Positions 34,061-41,536 of a DNA stretch of 64,000 bases are shown here, piece after piece. The position numbers and the translations under genes are program-made. The notes under the pieces are model-generated. The model saw only the letters and a program-made list of their open reading frames with translations. It made no database searches and had not been told where the DNA came from. This DNA is from Rhizobium sp. RU36D (GTDB taxonomy: Bacteria > Pseudomonadota > Alphaproteobacteria > Rhizobiales > Rhizobiaceae), in NCBI RefSeq assembly GCF_900176345.1, contig NZ_FWXU01000012.1, forward strand, positions 80,693-144,692. The letters are read 5' to 3'. Within the stretch, counting starts at the first letter, position 1, and every line of letters starts with the position of its first letter.

Positions 34061-35629
34061 ATGGCCGCGCCCACCACCACGACCGTCGATCTCTCGGCAG
34101 CCCTCGTCATGGCGCCCGTCACGGCGGCGCAATGGCTGGCCATCCTGCCGGTTGCGCTGTGCCTGGCCGCCGGCTCGGTGCTCATGATGGTGCGCCACAA
34201 CACCCGCATTCAACCCTATATCGCCATCTCAGCGCTCGGCCTGCTGGTCATCATCGATCTGCTGCTGCTGCGCCATGTGCTGCTCAACGGGCCGGTGACG
34301 ATGATGATGGGCCGCTGGCTGCCGCCCTTCGGCATTGCGTTTACGGTGGATCTCACCGGCGCGCTCTTTGCCTTGACCTCGGCGGTGGTCGCTCTCGCCG
34401 GCGCCATCTATGCGCTTGGCGATGTCAATACCAGCGGCCGGCGTTATGGTTTCTATCCCTTCCTGCTGGTGCTGATGGCCGGTGTCTCAGGCGCCTTCCT
34501 GACGGGCGACATCTTCAATCTCTATGTCTGGTTCGAGGTGCTGCTCATCTCCTCCTTCGGCCTGCTGGTCCTGGGCTCCGAGCGTGAGCAGATCGACGGC
34601 GCGCTGAAATATGCCATCCTCAACCTGATCGCCACCACGCTGTTCCTGATCTCCGTCGGCTTTCTCTATGCCATGTTCGGCACGCTCAATATGGCCGATA
34701 TCGCCGCCAAGGCCGGTGAGTTGCGCGGCACAGCACCTTTGATGACGCTCGGAGCGCTGTTCGTGCTGGCCTTCGGCATGAAGGCGGCGGCCTTCCCGGT
34801 GAATTTCTGGCTGCCCGCCTCCTATCACACCCCCCGTGTGGTGGTATCGGCGCTGTTTGCCGGCCTGCTCACTAAGGTCGGCATCTATGCCCTTGTCAGG
34901 ACCATGGTCATGCTCCTGCCGGTCGAGGGCGAGGCCTTGAGCCTTGTCGTGGCCATCGCTGCCTCCGCCACCATGATCCTCGGTGCGCTGGGCGCCCTGG
35001 CGCAGGTGGATATCAGGCGCTTCCTCGGTTTCGTGGTCGTCTCGGGCATCGGCTACATGCTGGCCGGCATCGCGGTCGGCGGCGAATCCGGCGTGTCGGC
35101 GGCGATTTTCTACGCGCTGCATTCCATCGTGCTGATGACCGCCCTTTATCTCGTGGCCGGCATTGCCGCGCGCCTCGGCGGCAGCTTCTCGCTGGCCGGT
35201 CTTTCGGGTCTTTATGGGTTAGTTCCCGCCTTTGCCTTCCTGTCGCTGGCGCTGTTCTTCGCCGGTTCCGGCCTGCCGCCGTTTTCCGGCTTCTGGCCCA
35301 AGGCACTCCTGGTCAAGGCCTCGCTCGACATCGGCGCCTGGTGGCTGGCCACCGCCATCCTGGTTTCCGGCTTCGTCACCACCATCGCCTTCGGCCGGGT
35401 GTTCCTGCTGGCCTATTGGCGCCCGGGCCGGCAACAGGCAGACGGAACCGTTGCCGCCCCGGCCTTTACCATGGCTGAACTGCTGCCCGTGGTGGTGCTG
35501 ACGGCGCTGATCGTCTGGTTCGGCCTGTTTCCGGAACAGCTGATCGTGCTAAGCCAGCAGGCGGCCGCGACGCTGATCGAGCCGAGCGGCTACTTGAAGT
35601 CGGTCTTCCCGCAGGGAGTGTCGCCATGA
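34061..35629 (+). CDS. mrpD: Mrp antiporter subunit D
   Basis: A 522-residue, roughly 14-helix NuoM/NuoN-like subunit. Signatures are FNLYVWFEVLLISSFGLLVLGSEREQIDGALKYAILNLIATTLFL and FGMKAAAFPVNFWLPASYHTPRVVVSALFAGLLTKVGIYALVR, with the channel Glu and Lys residues. FRRFLGFVVVSGIGYM-type and LPPFSGFWPKALLVKASL also match. With MrpA it forms the ion-conducting pair. The first 25 residues are a Thr/Ala-rich extension. Overlaps mrpE by four bases (ATGA). Confidence 0.95.
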   Translation: MAAPTTTTVDLSAALVMAPVTAAQWLAILPVALCLAAGSVLMMVRHNTRIQPYIAISALGLLVIIDLLLLRHVLLNGPVTMMMGRWLPPFGIAFTVDLTGALFALTSAVVALAGAIYALGDVNTSGRRYGFYPFLLVLMAGVSGAFLTGDIFNLYVWFEVLLISSFGLLVLGSEREQIDGALKYAILNLIATTLFLISVGFLYAMFGTLNMADIAAKAGELRGTAPLMTLGALFVLAFGMKAAAFPVNFWLPASYHTPRVVVSALFAGLLTKVGIYALVRTMVMLLPVEGEALSLVVAIAASATMILGALGALAQVDIRRFLGFVVVSGIGYMLAGIAVGGESGVSAAIFYALHSIVLMTALYLVAGIAARLGGSFSLAGLSGLYGLVPAFAFLSLALFFAGSGLPPFSGFWPKALLVKASLDIGAWWLATAILVSGFVTTIAFGRVFLLAYWRPGRQQADGTVAAPAFTMAELLPVVVLTALIVWFGLFPEQLIVLSQQAAATLIEPSGYLKSVFPQGVSP

Positions 35630-36099
35630 TCCTCTACGCCATCAACCTGCTCATGGCGATCATCTGGGCCGCCGTCACCGGCAGCGCCTCCTTGCACAAT
35701 CTCATCTTCGGCTTCGTGCTGTCGACGCTGACCCTCGGCCTGATCCGCGAGCAGATCAATGGCAGCGGCTATCTCGGCCGCAGCATGCGGGTGCTGTCGC
35801 TGGTCATGCTGTTCTTTGTCGAACTGGCCAAGTCGGCCTGGAAGGTCATGCTGATGGTGCTCAATCCCCGGCTGGACCTGCAGCCCGGCATCTTTGCCTT
35901 TCCGCTCACCGTGCAGCGCGATTTCGAGATCACCTTGCTGGCCAATCTCATCACGCTGACGCCCGGCACGCTTTCGGTCGACGTGTCGGACGACAAGAAG
36001 ACGCTGTACGTGCATGCGCTTGACTGCAGCGATGTCGAGGGCACGATCCGCGATATTGCCGATGGCTTCGAGCGCAAGATCATGGAGGCCTTCCAATGA
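35626..36099 (+). CDS. mrpE: Mrp antiporter subunit E
   Basis: A 157-residue protein with two or three N-terminal helices and a soluble C-terminal domain. The motif [31 protein letters not shown], then [30 protein letters not shown] is the MnhE/MrpE signature. It helps assemble the complex in the membrane. It overlaps both neighbours by four bases, indicating translational coupling. Confidence 0.96.
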   Translation: MILYAINLLMAIIWAAVTGSASLHNLIFGFVLSTLTLGLIREQINGSGYLGRSMRVLSLVMLFFVELAKSAWKVMLMVLNPRLDLQPGIFAFPLTVQRDFEITLLANLITLTPGTLSVDVSDDKKTLYVHALDCSDVEGTIRDIADGFERKIMEAFQ

Positions 36100-36515
36100 C
36101 CGCCGCCGATACCGTAGTTCTCGCCGCCTGCAATTTTGCCCTTGTGGTGCTGGGCGTGTCGTTCTTTCTCACGGTCTACCGTGTCGTCAAGGGACCGACC
36201 CTGCCGGACCGGGTTCTGGCGCTCGATATGCTGGTCGGCATCGCCATCGGCTTCATCGCCGTCATCGCCATCCGCACCGGCTATACGCTGTATATCGACA
36301 TTGCCATCGCGCTTGGTCTCGTCGGCTTCCTCGCCACCATCGCCTTTGCCCGCTTCATCCTGTCGCGCGGCCGGGTCGATGAGCAGGATGAGGAGAAGGC
36401 GCCGCCTGCGACAAGCGCCGCCAAGGCCTCGCCATCGGCCAAGAAGCCCGGCAAGGCCGCCGCAAGTGGTAAATCGCCCCGCGCTCCCGGTGGCGCCGTG
36501 AAGGGAGGCCGCTGA
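36096..36515 (+). CDS. mrpF: Mrp antiporter subunit F with a basic C-terminal tail
   Basis: A 139-residue protein. The first 92 residues are a standard three-helix Mrp[36 protein letters not shown], then [20 protein letters not shown]. The last roughly 45 residues ([19 protein letters not shown], then [14 protein letters not shown]) are an Ala/Lys/Pro-rich cytoplasmic tail absent from the common family length of about 90. It overlaps mrpE by four bases and mrpG by one. Confidence 0.94.
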   Translation: MTAADTVVLAACNFALVVLGVSFFLTVYRVVKGPTLPDRVLALDMLVGIAIGFIAVIAIRTGYTLYIDIAIALGLVGFLATIAFARFILSRGRVDEQDEEKAPPATSAAKASPSAKKPGKAAASGKSPRAPGGAVKGGR

Positions 36516-36889
36516 TGGAACTTGTCTTCGCCCTTGTCACCGCCGTCATCATCGTCGTCGGTGCTTTCTTCAGCCTGGTCGCCGCCATCGGCATCAACCG
36601 GCTGCCGGATCTCTATACCCGCATGCATGCCGCCTCCAAGGCCGGCACCATCGGCTCGGGCCTGCTGCTGCTGGCGGTCGGCGTGCATGCCGCCGATCTC
36701 GCGACGCTGAGCCGGGCGCTTGCGGGCTTCTTCTTCTTTATCCTGACTGCCCCGGTATCGGCGCACCTCCTAGCCAAGGCTGCGCACCAGGTGGGTTATC
36801 CGCTGGCACGACTGTCAACGCGCGATGATTTGAAGAAGAGCCAGACTGTTAAGGCGCGCAAGTCTTCTGACAAACGCGATGATAAATAG
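36515..36889 (+). CDS. mrpG: Mrp antiporter subunit G
   Basis: A 124-residue protein with three helices. [39 protein letters not shown] is the MnhG/PhaG signature, and [15 protein letters not shown] is the conserved third-helix motif. The tail is Lys-rich. It closes the seven-gene operon. The following gap is AT-rich and has no obvious terminator hairpin next to the stop. Confidence 0.95.
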   Translation: MELVFALVTAVIIVVGAFFSLVAAIGINRLPDLYTRMHAASKAGTIGSGLLLLAVGVHAADLATLSRALAGFFFFILTAPVSAHLLAKAAHQVGYPLARLSTRDDLKKSQTVKARKSSDKRDDK

Positions 36890-37302
36890 TACATTTGTTC
36901 CATCATGCGTTGCTTTTATACCGCAGTGCTCATTTTCTTATTATCTTGGACTACGCCAAAATTGGTAAAATTATGAATTGGCGCACGGTGCAAATAGTGA
37001 TAATCGCGATATTGGATCGTTGATTTCGTCAATCAAGCATTTTTTAGCCAATTTGCCGGGGTCTATTGTCGATCGTAGCTGAACGGAAACACGCGCTTGC
37101 GACGGGTGTATCCAGGATGCCGATGGGCCGGATATGCGATCAGGCAGACCGAAGCCGAAGCGGATGCTGGAAGTCTAGGGGTAGACTTCGGGCCGTATGG
37201 CGGGCGGAAACCTCGGATTGGGTCTGTCGAACAAGAGTGAATGGCTTTGCGCCTTTTTGACGCGGCCGGGCTGGGCAAGCCGTAGCGAACAGGAGAATGA
37301 CA
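36890..37302. promoter_or_regulatory. AT-rich control region upstream of mucR
   Basis: This 413-base gap has no convincing gene. Bases 36886-37060 are strikingly AT-rich for this genome (TTATTATCTTGGAC, AAAATTGGTAAAATTATGAA and ATTTTTTAGCCAATTT). MucR/Ros proteins bind AT-rich DNA with T-A steps and repress their own genes, so autoregulatory sites are likely here. CAGGAG at 37289 serves the ATG at 37303. Confidence 0.55.
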
Positions 37303-37731
37303 ATGAGTGAAACCTCTAACAGCGCCGGCCGGGATCTCCTGGTCGAGCTGACGGCCGATATCGTTGCTGCCTATGTCAGCAATCATGTCGTGCCGGTTGC
37401 GGAACTGACGGGATTGATATCGGATGTGCATGCCGCGCTCAGCAATACGACTGCGCCGGCACCGATGGTTTCGGTAATCGAAAAGCAGAAGCCGGCCGTT
37501 GCCGTGCGCCGTTCGGTGCAGGACGACCAGATCATCTGCCTGGAATGCGGCGGCGCCTTCAAGTCGCTCAAGCGCCACCTGATGACCCATCACAGCCTCG
37601 CACCGGAAGAATATCGCGAGAAGTGGGACCTCCCGGTCGACTACCCCATGGTGGCACCGGCCTATGCCGAAGCGCGCTCGCGCCTGGCCAAGGAAATGGG
37701 CCTCGGCCAGCGGCGCAAGCGTTCGCGCTGA
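37303..37731 (+). CDS. mucR: MucR/Ros-family zinc-finger transcriptional regulator
   Basis: A 142-residue regulator of the Ros/MucR family, H-NS-like repressors that control exopolysaccharide, motility and host interaction genes in rhizobia. The single prokaryotic zinc finger is C79-x2-C82-x9-H92-x3-H96 ([19 protein letters not shown]). The N-terminal part ([35 protein letters not shown]) is the oligomerisation domain. The tail [13 protein letters not shown] is basic. The ATG at 37303 has AGGAG seven bases ahead; the ATG at 37297 is too close to it. A terminator at 37752 ends the unit. Confidence 0.95.
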   Translation: MSETSNSAGRDLLVELTADIVAAYVSNHVVPVAELTGLISDVHAALSNTTAPAPMVSVIEKQKPAVAVRRSVQDDQIICLECGGAFKSLKRHLMTHHSLAPEEYREKWDLPVDYPMVAPAYAEARSRLAKEMGLGQRRKRSR

Positions 37732-37751
37732 GCGATCAGGTCGCAGATATC

Positions 37752-37784
37752 AAGGCCGGCTTTCCACGAAGCCGGCCTTTTTTA
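37752..37784 (+). terminator. Rho-independent terminator of mucR
   Basis: AAGGCCGGCT and AGCCGGCCTT pair perfectly over ten bases around TTCCACGA, followed by TTTTTAA. It begins 21 bases after the mucR stop. Confidence 0.92.
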
Positions 37785-37812
37785 ATGTCTTGTGCGAGGA
37801 AAAAATTCCCTC

Positions 37813-37890
37813 AACCGGGGATGGATTTCTGCGGAAACTCAATATCATCAAGCTCATGATCTGAAAATGGTGCTTGGCTCATCCCCGGTT
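37813..37890. repeat. Inverted repeat in the mucR - HTH gap
   Basis: AACCGGGGATG (37813-37823) and CATCCCCGGTT (37880-37890) are perfect 11-base inverted repeats. They are 56 bases apart and enclose a smaller ATCAT..ATGAT hairpin. It may be a structured leader, a small RNA or a repeat remnant. Confidence 0.5.
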
Positions 37891-37903
37891 CCTCGCTAGG
37901 GTA

Positions 37904-37938
37904 TATGAATTAATTCCTATTCCTAGGGAGTATTCATA
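37904..37938. promoter_or_regulatory. Operator-like inverted repeat at the HTH gene start
   Basis: TATGAAT (37904-37910) and ATTCATA (37932-37938) are inverted around AATTCC..AGGGAG. The right half touches the ATG at 37939 and contains the ribosome-binding site AGGGAG. A protein bound here would block translation or transcription of the DnaA-like gene. Confidence 0.45.
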
Positions 37939-38352
37939 ATGTCCTCACCCATTGCCGCCGCGCTCGCTCCGCCCCTCGCGCCGCCTGTCTATCCGCCCGA
38001 ACCTGATGCCACGACGCCCATCAATCCGCTGCATCTCTCCCATTGCGCTGCCATCTGGCAGATGACGGAGGAGATGCTGGCCCTGACCGCGGGAGACCGC
38101 GCCGCCCGTCGCGATCGCCGGCGGCTCGCCTGCCATGCCCGGCAGATCGCCATGTATGTCTGCCATGTCGTCTTGCGCCTGTCGCTCAGCGAAATCGGCC
38201 GCGCTTTCGGGCGAGATCGCACGACGGTCGGCCATGCCTGCCACGTGGTGGAAGACCGCCGCGACGATCCGGCTTTTGAGGCCTTTGTCTCGGCGCTGGA
38301 ACGGGTGGCCCGCCGTCTGGTCGAGCCGCAGGCGGGGGTGTTCCATGGCTGA
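37939..38352 (+). CDS. Small HTH protein resembling DnaA domain IV
   Basis: A 137-residue protein. After a Pro/Ala-rich start of about 30 residues, residues 65-130 (RQIAMYVCHVVLRLSLSEIGRAFGRDRTTVGHACHVVEDRRDD) closely follow the DnaA C-terminal duplex-binding domain: RQIAMY, then IGxxFGRDHTTV-like, where DnaA has Asp-His-Thr-Thr and this protein has Asp-Arg-Thr-Thr. No AAA+ domain is present. Such short proteins occur in rhizobia and presumably bind DnaA-box-like DNA or regulate transcription. It overlaps the DUF6456 gene by eight bases. Confidence 0.85.
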   Translation: MSSPIAAALAPPLAPPVYPPEPDATTPINPLHLSHCAAIWQMTEEMLALTAGDRAARRDRRRLACHARQIAMYVCHVVLRLSLSEIGRAFGRDRTTVGHACHVVEDRRDDPAFEAFVSALERVARRLVEPQAGVFHG

Positions 38353-39217
38353 AACCGGCAAGAGGCTCAAGCGGCCCACACCGGGCCAGGGCAGGGGGCA
38401 GAAGGTCACCGCAGCAAAGGCTGGCGAACAGGCGGGCCGCCGCTCGCTTCTGCGCCTGCTGCGGCTCGTCCTGTCCGCACCGGTGGAGGTCGCGTCGGAG
38501 AATGGGGCCGACGTGGTGCTTACCGCCGCCGATGGCACGCGCACCAGCCATGCGGCCGCGCTTTTGGCCGGTGCCGTCGCGCGCGGCCTGCTGCACCGGC
38601 GCGACGATCGCCTGGAGGCGGGCAGCGAGGCCCGCGCCTTCCTGCGCCGCGCCCTGGCCGAAGGCGATCCGGAAGAGCGATTCCAGGTCCAGCATCGCGA
38701 GGAGGCGCAGGTCCAGCTTCGCCATGAGGGCGTGCTGCAATCGGTCCGCCGCAACCTCACCGAATCGCCGCTCGGTGCCGTCGCCCGGCTCAAGGAGAAA
38801 TCCGGGGAGCCGTTTCTGAGCCCCGAGGCCATCGAGGCCGGTGAACGGCTCGCCGCCGATTTCGAGCGCGGCGGGCTTCAGCCCCGGATCACCGCCTCCT
38901 GGGAGCCGCGCCTCTCCAGCCGCGCACCGGGCCAGGCCACGGCTTCCGACATTTCCGACAGCGCCATGGCCGCCCGCCGCCGTGTCAGTCTCGCGATCGA
39001 AGCCATGGGGCCGGAACTCTCCGGCGTGGCGCTCGATGTCTGCTGCTTCGCCAAGGGGCTGGAAACCGTGGAGCGCGAACGCCAATGGCCCGCACGCTCC
39101 GCCAAGCTGATGCTGCGCGCGGCCCTCCTGGCCCTCGCCCGCCACTACCAGCCGCCGGTCGCAAGACCGAACGCGCGTCATTGGGGCGCGGAGGACTTTC
39201 GGCCGGTGCTGGGGTAG
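38345..39217 (+). CDS. DUF6456 domain protein
   Basis: A 290-residue soluble, basic, Ala/Arg-rich protein. The N-terminus MAETGKRLKRPTPGQGRGQK is highly basic. The centre (LLRLLRLVLSAPVEVASENG, then ARGLLHRRDDRLEAGSEARAFLRRALAEG) is helical. The C-terminal 100 residues (AARRRVSLAIEAMGPELSGVALDVCCFAKGLETVERERQWPARSAKLMLRAALLALARHY) are the DUF6456 domain, which looks like a helical DNA-binding fold. The ATG at 38345 lies inside the preceding gene, so both are translated from one transcript. A DNA-related role is inferred only from composition and partner. Confidence 0.85.
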   Translation: MAETGKRLKRPTPGQGRGQKVTAAKAGEQAGRRSLLRLLRLVLSAPVEVASENGADVVLTAADGTRTSHAAALLAGAVARGLLHRRDDRLEAGSEARAFLRRALAEGDPEERFQVQHREEAQVQLRHEGVLQSVRRNLTESPLGAVARLKEKSGEPFLSPEAIEAGERLAADFERGGLQPRITASWEPRLSSRAPGQATASDISDSAMAARRRVSLAIEAMGPELSGVALDVCCFAKGLETVERERQWPARSAKLMLRAALLALARHYQPPVARPNARHWGAEDFRPVLG

Positions 39218-39240
39218 GGGGCTGCGCCTTGCACGAATAC

Positions 39241-39867
39241 CTATTGCGGCAATAGGTGCGAGGTGTCGGCCAGGCGCAGAACTGCTCTGCTGCGGAAGAA
39301 ATCATCCTGTTTCAGATGCGTGATGCTGCCGCCTTTGGCAGGGAAGGAGGCAAAGCCGCAGCCATTGATCGGCAGTTTCATCCACGCGCAGATGACCAGT
39401 GTCAGGGCAAAGCCGTGGGTCACGATGATCTGGGTGTCGCAATCCCGCTGCAGAACAGGGTCGAGCCAGGCATAGATGCGCTCGGCCACCTCGCGGCGTG
39501 TCTCACCGCCCTCGATGCCGCCGCGATGGTCGAGCCTGTCGTTATCGGGTGCAGGCACATAGCGTTCATCCAGCCATGCCTGCGGTTGTCCCTCGGCCAC
39601 GCCGTAGCTGATTTCCCGCAGCGCAGCGGTTGCCGCGACCGGCTGACCAAAGCGATCGCCGATCACGGCGGCAGTCTGCATGGCCCGCTGTAAGTCAGAT
39701 GAGTAGATCTCCACATTCTGATGGGCTATCCAGTCGAGCAGTCGGTCTGCTGTCTTTGCGGCATCGTCACGGCCCTTCTCGGTAAGACCCGTGTCATACC
39801 ACCCACCCACTTTTCCCTCGACATGGTGGATGGACTGCGTGTGCGTAACGACGAACAGGTTTTTCAT
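39241..39867 (-). CDS. Histidine-phosphatase-superfamily protein with altered RHG motif
   Basis: A 208-residue protein with the phosphoglycerate-mutase-like fold: GGWYDTGLTEKGRDDAAKTADRL, then IYSSDLQRAMQTAAVIGDRF, then LREISYGVAEGQPQAW, then QIIVTHGFALTLVICAWMK. The second catalytic His is in VTHGFA. The first motif, normally Arg-His-Gly, reads Thr-His-Thr (FVVTHTQSIHHVEG), so the His is kept but the phosphate-binding Arg is lost. It may be an atypical phosphatase or a non-catalytic phosphate binder. The GGGAGC site precedes the ATG. Confidence 0.85.
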   Translation of the reverse strand: MKNLFVVTHTQSIHHVEGKVGGWYDTGLTEKGRDDAAKTADRLLDWIAHQNVEIYSSDLQRAMQTAAVIGDRFGQPVAATAALREISYGVAEGQPQAWLDERYVPAPDNDRLDHRGGIEGGETRREVAERIYAWLDPVLQRDCDTQIIVTHGFALTLVICAWMKLPINGCGFASFPAKGGSITHLKQDDFFRSRAVLRLADTSHLLPQ

Positions 39868-39917
39868 AGGGCGCTCCCAGTCAGGCGACTGCGACGACGG
39901 AGATCATGCCGGAATGA

Positions 39918-40364
39918 TCACGAAACCGACGGACCGCTGGCCGCCGCCCCCACCGTCATCGCCGCCTCTTCGCGAATACGCTTCACCATCGAGCGCAGGC
40001 CGTTGGCCCGTTGGGCGGTGAGATATTCGATCAGCCGCATCTTGCCGAAGAGATCGAGCGCGTCGAGCCGGGCGACTTCGGAGGCATGCTTGCCGGAATA
40101 GATGGCGAGCACGATGGCGACGAGGCCGCGGACGATATGGGCGTCCGACTGGCCCTCATAGGTCATGACGGGATCGGCCGCATCGCCGTCGCTATGGCTG
40201 ACGAGCCAGACCTGGCTGGCGCAGCCCTGAACCTTGTTTTCCGCCGTCATCTGCTCGGGCGCCAGGTCGGGCAGCGCCTTGCCGAGTTCGATCACATAGC
40301 TCATGCGGTCTTCCCAGTCGTCGAGATAGGCAAAGTCATCGATAATCTGCTCAAGCGAGGCCAT
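39918..40364 (-). CDS. sufE: SufE-family cysteine-desulfuration protein
   Basis: A 148-residue sulfur-acceptor protein. It accepts persulfide from the cysteine desulfurase SufS for Fe-S cluster assembly. The reactive Cys48 is in ENKVQGCASQVWLV, the family signature. IIDDFAYLDDWEDRMSYVIELGKALP opens the domain, and LDALDLFGKMRLIEYLTAQRANGLRSMVKRI closes it. The other suf genes are not nearby, which is common for the extra sufE of rhizobia. Confidence 0.95.
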   Translation of the reverse strand: MASLEQIIDDFAYLDDWEDRMSYVIELGKALPDLAPEQMTAENKVQGCASQVWLVSHSDGDAADPVMTYEGQSDAHIVRGLVAIVLAIYSGKHASEVARLDALDLFGKMRLIEYLTAQRANGLRSMVKRIREEAAMTVGAAASGPSVS

Positions 40365-40594
40365 GGCACACCGGTCGTTTCATGTTGACCCCGATATAGG
40401 GCAAAGCGCTGTCGAAATGAACCATGGCCGCAGACGAAAAAAACCGCGAGGAACCGAAGTTCCCCGCGGGCCAGCGCGAGCTGAAGTTGAACATGCGGGA
40501 CAGGCATGACAGGCGCGGGTAGCCAGGGACGGCGTCCCCGCACATGTTGGTGGTGGCGGGGCAAAGGGCCGCGCCGGAAAGCAAGATCAGGTGT

Positions 40595-41065
40595 TCAGGA
40601 GCCGGGTCGCGGCTGTGGAACCGGCACATGCACGGTAATCGTCAAGGGCTGGCGAACGGTGCCGGTCACCACTTCGTCGGATAGCGCATCGCCGAGGGAT
40701 CCCACGCCCTCTGCCGAGGCGACGGTATCGTCAGTAGCCGGGCCAACAGGGGGCTGGCCAAGAGGAGCGCCCTCGCCAGGCTGGCCTTCGGCAAGCTTTT
40801 CATCAAGGATCTGGTAGGCGACGAGGGCACCGGCCTTGGCGCGCTGGCCGATGGCCTGCAGCGTTTCGGCGCCCTGGACGCAGACATCGGGTTTTTCGAC
40901 GCAGATGGAGGCAATGTAGCTATAGGCGCCGGTCGCCGCCGCAATGGCATCACCGATCTCAATCCCGGGCGCTGCTGCCAGTTCCGTGTCCTCCGGCTTG
41001 CCGAAATAGGACAGGAGCACCAGCACCATGGAAAACCAGAATGTTCCCTTGATCAGAAACCACAT
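40595..41065 (-). CDS. DUF5330 membrane-anchored protein
   Basis: A 156-residue protein with one N-terminal transmembrane helix (MWFLIKGTFWFSMVLVLLSYF). A helical region follows with two Cys in YIASICVEKPDVCVQGAETLQAIGQRAKAGALVAYQIL, likely a disulfide in the periplasm. The C-terminal half is a Pro/Gly-rich, probably unstructured tail. This is the DUF5330 pattern known mainly from rhizobia. No function is established. The 230-base gap towards sufE shows nothing of note. Confidence 0.82.
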   Translation of the reverse strand: MWFLIKGTFWFSMVLVLLSYFGKPEDTELAAAPGIEIGDAIAAATGAYSYIASICVEKPDVCVQGAETLQAIGQRAKAGALVAYQILDEKLAEGQPGEGAPLGQPPVGPATDDTVASAEGVGSLGDALSDEVVTGTVRQPLTITVHVPVPQPRPGS

Positions 41066-41536
41066 CGTCCAAAATCCATCCCATGTCGCCGCTATAAGGC
41101 AGCTTCGTGCCGGTTGTTCCGGCTTGTTGGAGAGAAGCTATCGTCCGGGTCGTAAGATCGGTTTGCGAAACTCGATCGGCTTTTCGGCGAATTTGACTAA
41201 AATGCCGCAGATCTCCCCCGCGCTTTTGCATTTGCATCAAGCTTTACCGGTCGATGTTAAGCATAATTATGGCGCGCTCCATGCTTTGCAGGGGATAGCG
41301 CGGGAGCCCGCGCCGCAAGTCTTAACGGCACCCCTAAACCTGTCTCGAAACGGGCCGTTACGGGGCATTAACCACGAATGCCAAAGCCCCCTCCGATTGT
41401 CCCGAAACGGGCATTTCCGGCCCAAACCGGGGCTTTCCGGGCCCCTTGCCTTATCTTTTCCTTAAGCCGCCAACGCCTATGGTCAGCATTGAAATTGAAC
41501 CGTTTTACGGACTGTAGCGTGAGTGTACCGAGTAAC
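41066..41536. promoter_or_regulatory. Divergent intergenic region, DUF5330 / sensor kinase
   Basis: A 471-base gap without a convincing gene. CGAAACGGGC occurs twice (about 41346 and 41403), with GGCATT / AATGCC-type inverted pieces around 41365-41420. GTTAAGCATAATTATGG near 41255 is the most AT-rich part. TTAA occurs several times, but no pair has the seven-base spacing of a CtrA site. Confidence 0.35.
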
